Source of the DNA: Clarkia xantiana subsp. parviflora | Taxonomy: Eukaryota > Streptophyta > Magnoliopsida > Myrtales > Onagraceae | Length of the DNA: 64,000 bases | Direction of reading: 5' to 3' | NCBI GenBank assembly: GCA_036873135.1 | Contig: JAPTYO010000004.1 | Coordinates: 35,063,105-35,127,104 of the forward strand | Part shown: piece by piece, positions 57,546 through 64,000 of the stretch | Position numbering within the stretch: position 1 is the stretch's first letter | Layout: every line of letters begins with the position of its first letter | The notes under the pieces: generated by a model | What the model was told of the DNA's origin: nothing | The model's database searches: none | The model's input: only the letters and a program-made list of their open reading frames with translations | Translations under genes and position numbers: made by a program

Positions 57546-58243
57546 TGATGGGTTTCGCTATAGCCGTTAGGCCCTTTAACAACGAGGAAACTGTGAATAG
57601 GCCCACTGGGCTCTAAAAGGAGGTCAAGAAGACCAATGCGAAGGGTCCCGACAGCGGGAGTCCCGATGACGAAAGGTCCCGACAGAGTCGGTCCCGATAG
57701 GCGAGCTGGACGTTCCCGATGAGATGCCTTTAAGTAGGCCCCGATGATGAATCCCTGAGAATGATTGGTCCTGTCACGATGACGAGGGGCCCCGAGCGGT
57801 GACACAATGAGATAACTCTGGAGTCCCCGATATTAGTCGGGACTTGCTATCAGAGGTTGAGGTCGAGATACGCGGAGTGTGGCCGAGATAAGCGAGATCA
57901 TGGCCTAGATAGGCGGGATTGTGGCCGAGATAGGCGAGATCATGCCCGAGATAGGCGGGATCGTGGCCGAGATAAGCGGAATATGGGCTAACCACCCCAA
58001 CGGTTCACCAGGTAACTGAGGTACCTCTTCGCCTATAAAAGGGCAGAGGTTACCTCAGATCAGATACGTTTTTGATATACACTCTTTGAGATTCCTGCTT
58101 GCCAGTTTATACAAGGTACTCATTTAAGCATCGGAGAGGGATTCTGGGTCACCGCCCGGTCTATCCCCTCCTGCAGGATTACGTGGAGCGAAGGAGCTCG
58201 GATCGCCGTCAAGACCGTACCGGAGTTCCACCGTGATCCAACA
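57546..58243 (+). mobile_element. 5' LTR of Gypsy element B
   Basis: TGATGGGTTTCGC..GATCCAACA, 698 bp, followed by the primer-site region TTGGTGCCGTCTGTGGG. TATA box CCTATAAAAGGG at about 58032-58043. A 21-bp repeat array lies in U3. Confidence 0.8.
57864..57985. repeat. 21-bp tandem repeat in LTR B
   Basis: CGAGATA recurs at 57864, 57884, 57905 (as CTAGATA), 57926, 57947 and 57968. Units alternate between AGATAGGCGGGATNGTGGCC and AGATAGGCGAGATCATGGCC. Confidence 0.88.
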
Positions 58244-58280
58244 TTGGTGCCGTCTGTGGGAAGCGTGACAAAAAGCTAGT

Positions 58281-59259
58281 ATGACTTCTACTCGTTCAAT
58301 GGCGGCTGGTAAGCAGAGAAGACAAGGACAATCTGGTGGTTCCCTTCATCCTGCTGGGACGACTCTGAATTCGCCACCGGAGTATGCTGAGGACCAGAAT
58401 CTTCCTGCTGAGGTCTCCCGGACAGGGGGGCACAACGAAGTCCCCGAAGATGTTGCTCAGCACCAAGAGAATAGGGAGGAGGAGGCTCCTCCAAACACGG
58501 ATCTGGCGAAGGCTGTGGCGGATGCCATGCCGATGTTTTTGGCGGCTGTGGAAACTCTCCTAGAGCGGAGAGAGGCGGCCAAGAGGCAGGAGGAGGTGCC
58601 TCCACCAGCGGAGGTTCGGAATGTGCAGGAGGCCCAACCCAGAAGCCAGGATAAGGGTAAGGAGGTTGCGCAGTCAGAGCGATTTGTGGTCGACGGGCCA
58701 AGACCAGTGCAGCACAGGACCATTCCCCTCAATGGTCCCATCACCCTCGATCAGGTGGTGAAGATCGTGAACATCTGCCTGGGGGAGCAGAAGCCGATGA
58801 TGTCGGAACTGAGGGATCGATCCACTCATCCCTTCGTTCCCCGACTAATAGACACCCTCGCCCCGCCAGGGCTGGGTATCCCCACAGTAAAGGAGTATGA
58901 TGGCGAAGGAGACCCAGTTCGTCATGTCCAGAAGCACCTCATGGCATGTCTCGGCAGAGCCCCGAACGACGATATCGTGTGTGTGCTGTTCCCGATTACA
59001 TTGGGTGAGAGGGCCCTAACCTGGTTCTTCAGCCTGCCCCCAGGGTGCATCACCTGCTGGGCAGACATGCACGACCGTTTCATTCAGCAGTACCAGGGTC
59101 GTCGGCGTCTCCTGAAGAGTGTGAGGTTCCTGGCCCAACGAGTCGCTGGCGCACTATTACCAGTGATACACTGCCAGCGTGGCGGAGATTGATGAAGAGA
59201 TATCGGAGGGAGAAACCATCCGTACCTTCCTTCGGAACCTGACAGCCCCCTACGGTTCC
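58281..59259 (+). pseudogene. Gypsy element B gag, interrupted by element C
   Basis: Starts MTSTRSMAAGKQRRQGQSGG with an acidic, Glu/Pro-rich N-terminus. The Retrotrans_gag core is at about 58800-59110 (RDRSTHPFVPRL, EGDPVRHVQKH, ALTWFFSLPPGCITCWADMH, RFIQQYQGRRRLLK). A frameshift near 59125 and a stop follow. The gag text resumes (EIDEEISEGETIRTFLRNLT) and stops abruptly at 59259, where the LTR of element C begins. The rest of B lies beyond C, outside the window. Confidence 0.85.
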
Positions 59260-60007
59260 TGATGGATATACGCCCAATTTGAACCCGTTGACTTCCGAAT
59301 CGTTGTATTTTTATCATCCCATTAATGATTGTAAATCGAAACTTCAACCCGAACACTTCGCGAGAATACCAACGGCCCGGACGGGGCCGAAGCGCCCGTC
59401 CGGCCGAGTCAAACTCACCTAGGTGAGGTTGGGTGGCCACACCCGACCTCCCCTAGGGGAGATCGGGTGGACCAACCCTATCCCCCCTAGGAGGGGTTGG
59501 GTGGCCTCACCCAACCCCTACCCTTGGGGGTCGGATTTTCCTCCCCCCCAAGGGCCCCGGCACCATTTTCGGACTCCCATACTCGGTTTATTCCGCCTAC
59601 CTTCTCTGTATCCTAAAGTCTTAATTATGCGTTTAAAGGTTAATTAACTGTGTTTAAAGGTTAACGATGTCATTAAGCCACCTTAATGACACCGTTGCCT
59701 ATAAATACCCCACCTCCACTATTCATTTGATCATCTTGGCAATTTAGATAATTTTGCTCTGACATCTCTCTAGCTTTATCTCTCTAAAAACCGTACTGAC
59801 TTAGGCATCGGAGAGGGTTCATCAGGCACCACCCCCCCCCTCTGTGCCTGGTACTGCCCCTTCTGCAGGGCGAAAGGAGAAGAGAAGCTAAGGAAGGAAG
59901 GACGCAAGCTAAGACAGTACAACCCGAGAGTACCGGATCCTCCACATCTCCAGTGAGGAACGAGATTTGAGTCGACCGCCCGTTGACCCTAATCTCGGAA
60001 CCTAACA
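59260..60007 (+). mobile_element. 5' LTR of Gypsy element C
   Basis: TGATGGATATACGCCC..CCTAACA, 748 bp; TATA box CCTATAAATACCCC at about 59699-59712. It interrupts the gag of element B. Confidence 0.82.
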
Positions 60008-60009
60008 CT

Positions 60010-60025
60010 TGGTGCCGTCAGTGGG
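60010..60025 (+). promoter_or_regulatory. Primer-binding-site region of element C
   Basis: TGGTGCCGTCAGTGGG, two bases after the LTR; the same position in element B reads TGGTGCCGTCTGTGGG. The tRNA was not identified. Confidence 0.6.
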
Positions 60026-60058
60026 CTTCGGACAGAAAGCCTGGCTATAACAAGGGCA

Positions 60059-61189
60059 ATGACGAACAGCAGGGTGTCTAGGCACCACCGCCCACCAGGG
60101 GGCAATGGGCGAAGGAGAGAGCCTATACCCCCAGGAAGGCAGCCTAACCCGGGAAAGCAGCCAATGCAACCAGAACCACAAGGAATCCCACAGCCTCCTC
60201 AACAGAACAACCAGGAGGGAGGACCCTCACGCCCAGCTGGGGCTGAGTCCTCCACAGCCTCAACCCCCCTGGCAAGAAGGCCACAGAGGGAAAGAGAACA
60301 ACAGGGAGTTCCATCCCAGCACACGGCACCCCCTGAGGGATATTATTATGAGGCGCAACCCCAAGGGTACCCGTATGGGATGCCGGCCCAAAGGAATGGC
60401 AACCGCGCCCACACAACATACGCAAGGCCGGCATACACCCAGGGGACACACACTGAAGCTCATGAAGAGGAACAGATCCCAACGGAAGGGCACCACTCGC
60501 ACCCTCGAGCAGGGCAGCGAGAGGAGCAAAGAAGAAATTACCAGGAGCCACCCCCAGAGGGAAGGCAACAATTCGTGCCTCCTAGGCAACAGCAGAGCGC
60601 CAGGGCTTACACCCCACTGAGGGAGGAAAGACAAGCAAGACCTCCAAGGAGGCAAGAATTCTATGAAGCACCCCAGCAGGGACACCAAGGATACACCTAC
60701 AGTCTGTATCAATACGGACAAGGGATCCCGGCAAGCCCCATCTATAACTACGGAGGCCATCAGAGAAATTACACTCCGACGCCGATATTGATCACTCCAG
60801 AAGAAATAGAGGCCATGATAACCCGGAAAATGAATGAGTCAAAGAAAACCAGCTTGCATTGTCTAAGTGACAAAACGAACCACCCTTTCACAAGGGAATT
60901 GGAGATGAACAGGGTGCCAGACTCCCTGCACACAGTGCAAATTGCAAAGTACAATGGCAAGGGAGACCCCGTAGAGCATATCCAACAGCATGAGGCCTCT
61001 CTATTTGGGAGGACCACTGATGAAAGATACAAGGCACTCCTGTTCCCAAACACCCTATCAGGGGTGGCCTCACACTGGTTCTTCAGCCTACCCTCTGAAA
61101 GCATCCACTCATGGGAGCAGCTAAAGGCGAAGTCTGCAGAGATATCTAGGGGAGAGGAAACTCCTCAAAGGAACAGGCTCCATCGATGA
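60059..61189 (+). CDS. Gypsy element C gag, N-terminal frame
   Basis: 376 codons. The first ~220 residues are Pro/Gln/Arg-rich (disordered). The Retrotrans_gag core starts near residue 240 (LITPEEIEAMITRKMNESKK, YNGKGDPVEHIQQHEASLFG, TLSGVASHWFFSLP). Near 61130 the sequence changes frame relative to A and B, so the gag continues in the next frame (61191-62927). By eye this is a small deletion; a programmed frameshift is not excluded. Start: first ATG about 50 bp after the primer site. Confidence 0.78.
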   Translation: MTNSRVSRHHRPPGGNGRRREPIPPGRQPNPGKQPMQPEPQGIPQPPQQNNQEGGPSRPAGAESSTASTPLARRPQREREQQGVPSQHTAPPEGYYYEAQPQGYPYGMPAQRNGNRAHTTYARPAYTQGTHTEAHEEEQIPTEGHHSHPRAGQREEQRRNYQEPPPEGRQQFVPPRQQQSARAYTPLREERQARPPRRQEFYEAPQQGHQGYTYSLYQYGQGIPASPIYNYGGHQRNYTPTPILITPEEIEAMITRKMNESKKTSLHCLSDKTNHPFTRELEMNRVPDSLHTVQIAKYNGKGDPVEHIQQHEASLFGRTTDERYKALLFPNTLSGVASHWFFSLPSESIHSWEQLKAKSAEISRGEETPQRNRLHR

Positions 61190-61190
61190 T

Positions 61191-62927
61191 GTGAAACAAG
61201 AATATGATGAATCTCTGGCCAGTTACTACACTAGGTTCAATCAAAATATCGCAGACATCCAGGGCGACATCACTGAGGGTGAGATAATACGAGCCTTCAT
61301 CAGAAACCTAGGCCGCTTCGGGTCCACACTGGCAGAAAAGATGGCCAAGAAGCCAGCAAGCACCTTAGAGGAGCTTGCAGGAATAGTAAAAACTCATATA
61401 GACCTGGAGAGGCACAGGGCAAGTAAGAAAGCCAAGATTCAAGCAGCCAAGGAAGACAATGCAAAGCCGAACAAAGGAAAGCCACCCCAGGCACCTCAGC
61501 ACACAAGGCAGCAGGAATGGCGTCCGCCCCAGCAAAGAAACCAAATGGGCGAACCACTAAAGGCTAGAGAAATAAATGTCATCAAGTTCGTTCCATTGAA
61601 CGCCACTCCAACTACTGTCCTCAAAGAGATGCGGAATCAGAAACTCTGGTCACCCCCTGCAAGATGGAGAGCCCCAATGGTGGGGAATCACAAGGACAGA
61701 TGGTGTGACAACCATGAAGCTTACGGGCATGACACGAACGAATGCTTCAGCCTAAAGTTAAGCATCAACAATGCCATCCAAAGGGGAGAACTAAAGCAGT
61801 TCGTGGATCATGGGGGCAACAGCATGCAGCTAGGGCCATCACACAGAGACAAGGGCAAAAGCAAAGTAGACTACAACCCTCCACCCAACAAGAGAGGGAC
61901 CATAAACATGATACACGGGGGAGTAGCGTCAGGTGGCCCAACTGCTAATGCAAGGGAGGTTTACGCATCAAAACTGAGTTTAGTGCCAAGGTGGAGGAAA
62001 AGGCCACGAGAAGGAGAGGAGATGAAGATTGAATTCTCGGAGAAAGACAAGAGCCACATTGTCTTCCCACATGACGATGCGTTAGTCATCACAATAGACA
62101 TTGACAATTTTGATGTAAAGAGAATACTAGTAGATGGGGGCAGCTCAGCAGACCTCCTGAGCCTAAGGGTCCTAGAAGAAATAGGGAAGACAAAGGCAGA
62201 CATCAAACCAGTCAACTTCCCTCTAGTTGGCTTCTCAGGGGCAACAAGCTACCCCCTGGGAATGATAACCCTGCCGGTGACCATGGGCCAAGGATGGACA
62301 CAGCTGAAGGTGAATGTTAACATCTTGGTGGTTGAAAGCCTGGGAGCCTACAATGGGATCCTAGGAAGGACAACCATAAACCCATACGAAATCGTGCCAT
62401 CCACCGTACACCAGAAGTTGAAGTACATCACTGAGAATGGAGTCGGAGAAGTCCTGGGTGATCAACGCACTGCGAGGCAGTGCTACGTCAACTCCATGAG
62501 ACGTGGATCACACGGGACAGACACAGTGGCAGTGGTCATGGTAGGAGCCAATCAAGATAGAAAGAAGAGGGGAAGGAGACAAAGGCAAGGAAAGATGAAG
62601 AATGGAGTGGTACTCCGTTTGAGCAGGCAGTTTTTTCAAACAGTGCCTAAGAGGAGACACATGAGCAAGGCTGTGAAGATGACAGCCATACCTTGGCAGC
62701 CAGAAACCATAGAGGGAAAAAGAACAAGGGACTCCATCATAAGAGGCTTTCGGCACATTGATGATATCAAGCAAATGCCACGGGAGCCAATATCAAGCTA
62801 TTTCCAGAGATTCTCCAGTTATGGTGCCAATAGGGACATCACAAGAGGAGAAGCCGTCAAAGCATTCATTCGGAACATGCACCCAACTCATTTGAGACCT
62901 ATGGAGGGCTTTATGAGATGGTCATGA
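61191..62927 (+). CDS. Gypsy element C: gag C-terminus, protease, start of second gag-like module
   Basis: 578 codons. Residues ~1-70: gag (ESLASYYTRFNQNIADIQGD, GEIIRAFIRNLGRF). A Lys/Pro-rich stretch and a zinc-finger-like WCDNHEAYGHDTNECFSLK (61701-61757) follow. Aspartic protease at about residues 298-410: ILVDGGSSADLLSLRVL (the Asp-Gly-Gly variant of the active site seen in plant Gypsy Tat-type elements) and AYNGILGRTTINPYEIVPS. From about residue 515 a second gag-like text begins (RHIDDIKQMPREPISSYFQR, GEAVKAFIRNMHPTHLRPM), a diverged copy of residues 1-70 or so. No RT follows within the window. Confidence 0.8.
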   Translation: MKQEYDESLASYYTRFNQNIADIQGDITEGEIIRAFIRNLGRFGSTLAEKMAKKPASTLEELAGIVKTHIDLERHRASKKAKIQAAKEDNAKPNKGKPPQAPQHTRQQEWRPPQQRNQMGEPLKAREINVIKFVPLNATPTTVLKEMRNQKLWSPPARWRAPMVGNHKDRWCDNHEAYGHDTNECFSLKLSINNAIQRGELKQFVDHGGNSMQLGPSHRDKGKSKVDYNPPPNKRGTINMIHGGVASGGPTANAREVYASKLSLVPRWRKRPREGEEMKIEFSEKDKSHIVFPHDDALVITIDIDNFDVKRILVDGGSSADLLSLRVLEEIGKTKADIKPVNFPLVGFSGATSYPLGMITLPVTMGQGWTQLKVNVNILVVESLGAYNGILGRTTINPYEIVPSTVHQKLKYITENGVGEVLGDQRTARQCYVNSMRRGSHGTDTVAVVMVGANQDRKKRGRRQRQGKMKNGVVLRLSRQFFQTVPKRRHMSKAVKMTAIPWQPETIEGKRTRDSIIRGFRHIDDIKQMPREPISSYFQRFSSYGANRDITRGEAVKAFIRNMHPTHLRPMEGFMRWS

Positions 62928-63301
62928 CGAGCACGATGAGAGAGCTCAAGGAAAAGCTAGACAAGGCGTTTGCAAAGGAGATGGAGCAACTGGATGAAGT
63001 CCCGGAGAAAGTAAGAGAGATTGACACACTGGGAGGAGTTGTAAACTTCACATTCACACCCCTTACAGTGAGCATAGAAGAAATTTTTCACAAGGACCTC
63101 AAGGATGAGCTACCCACATGCAGGGAGGAGGGCAAGGCCTTCCTAGGAAGAGATGCACAGGGATGGTGTGAGTACCATGGGACCTGGGGGCATCAAACCA
63201 ACAACTGCATGGTGCTGAAGATAGAAGTGGAGGAAATGATTCACAATGGAGGCCTGAAGGAGTACGTGGCAACAGACAAATTGACCACCCCATATCCTTA
63301 G
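62918..63301 (+). CDS. Gypsy element C: second gag-like C-terminal part
   Basis: 127 codons overlapping the previous frame by 10 bp. TMRELKEKLDKAFAKEMEQL parallels the LEELAGIVKTHIDLE region of the first gag. GVVNFTFTPLTVSIEEI parallels NVIKFVPLNATPTTVLKEM. WCEYHGTWGHQTNNCMVLKI (from 63164) parallels the first zinc-finger-like motif, and EMIHNGGLKEYV parallels NAIQRGELKQFV. It thus repeats the order of gag modules after the protease. Confidence 0.75.
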   Translation: MVMTSTMRELKEKLDKAFAKEMEQLDEVPEKVREIDTLGGVVNFTFTPLTVSIEEIFHKDLKDELPTCREEGKAFLGRDAQGWCEYHGTWGHQTNNCMVLKIEVEEMIHNGGLKEYVATDKLTTPYP

Positions 63302-63569
63302 TTTCATATTCAGCACTTTGCATGTTCAAGCTTTCCAAGTTTTTCAAAAACAACTTTTGAGAAGGAGAACTCAAGAAGTTACTCCAACTCTACAACTATC
63401 TTTGATTTCCTCCAAAGGGTGTCTTGACCCACCCAAGGCACCCCATGTGTACAAAAAACATGAATGCTCTTAAGAGAGTAAGATTTCCTTCAAGGGCATT
63501 TTCCAATGAATTTGCTGATATAATCATGAAGTTATCCTTACACAGATATGACTTCAAGTCAACGACAGG
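63302..63569 (+). other. Spacer in Gypsy element C
   Basis: Between the second gag-like module and the tandem array; short frame only. Confidence 0.4.
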
Positions 63570-63570
63570 T

Positions 63571-64000
63571 TCGACGCCCCCAAGAGCGTATCTTGAGAGT
63601 AGTTCTTATACTACGACATTCGACGCCCCCAAGAGCGTATCTTGAGAGTAGTGTTCATACTACGACCTTCGACGCCCCCAAGAGCGTATCTTGAGAGTAG
63701 TTTCAATACTACGACCTTCGACGCACCAAGAGCGTATCTTGAGAGTGGTTTCCAAAAACCACGACCTTCGACGCCCCCAGGAGCGTATCTTGAGAGTAGT
63801 GTTCATACTACGACCTTCGACGCCCCCAAGAGCGTATCTTGAGAGTAGTTATTAGACTACGACCTTCGACGCACCAAGAGCGTATCTTGAGAGTGATTTC
63901 CAAAAACTACGAATTTCGACGCCCCCAGGAGCGTATCTTGAGGTAGATTTGCAACCTACCAGATTCGACGCCACCAAGAGCGTATCTTGAGGTAGAAAAA
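63571..64000. repeat. 49-bp tandem array, at least nine units, continuing past the window
   Basis: TCGACGC..AAGAGCGTATCTTGAG recurs at 63571, 63620, 63669, 63718, 63768, 63817, 63866, 63916 and 63965, spacing 49-50 bp. Two subtypes alternate: GACGCCCCCAAGAGCG with a tail like AGAGTAG..ACTACGACC, and GACGCACCAAGAGCG with AGAGTGGTTTCCAAAAACC. Confidence 0.93.

Noticed and set aside
58288..60760. Several long minus-strand frames opposite Gypsy gag genes
   Set aside because: Shadows of GC-rich gag coding sequence; no family similarity.
63571..64000. CRISPR-like regular repeats
   Set aside because: Units are contiguous tandem copies with variable but homologous 'spacers', inside a plant retrotransposon.

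Overview
The window is plant nuclear DNA, most likely from a eudicot. Evidence: intron-containing genes with GT..AG junctions, a cytosolic ribosomal protein gene with a telo-box promoter, a plant-type MICU calcium-uptake gene, and a dense nest of plant transposons (Copia, Gypsy, L1, hAT, Helitron, foldback elements). It is a gene-poor, AT-rich, repeat-rich region. Species cannot be read from the sequence.

Four genes look intact: a small single-exon protein of unknown function (7087-7569, minus); RPS11/uS17 in six exons (11401-12992, minus); a plant serine-rich protein (34231-34809, plus); and MICU in seven exons (46892-50112, plus). They are independent housekeeping or uncharacterised genes, not a pathway. 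An RNase H-like gene remnant (about 50690-51110, minus) lies downstream of MICU.

Layout: 1-4.2 kb, intergenic with a foldback element; 4.2-6.7 kb, L1 scrap and a truncated Gypsy element (A) with gag only; 7-13.2 kb, two genes separated by a short L1 derivative and an inverted-repeat element with a duplicated arm; 13.2-21 kb, Helitron ends, three hAT-type elements and an L1 tail; 21.2-29.9 kb, a minus-strand Copia element with a younger hAT inside its RNase H region; 29.9-33.6 kb, decayed gene fragments and a palindromic MITE; 34-40.2 kb, the serine-rich gene, three more hAT elements or fragments, and a ~793-bp near-perfect palindrome; 40.4-45.7 kb, probable solo LTRs and tandem repeats; 46.9-50.1 kb, MICU; 51.1-56.2 kb, a second Copia element with 185-bp LTRs; 57.5-64 kb, Gypsy element B interrupted in gag by Gypsy element C, which runs off the window.

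Most notable: (1) a hAT-type family with GC-rich asymmetric ends and unrelated, gene-leader-like interiors in each copy; (2) Gypsy element C, whose reading frames run gag - protease - second divergent gag-like module, then a 49-bp tandem array; (3) the ~793-bp palindrome; (4) a short L1 derivative bracketed by a 15-bp target-site duplication. No convincing novel multi-gene system was found; the novelty is in transposon architecture.
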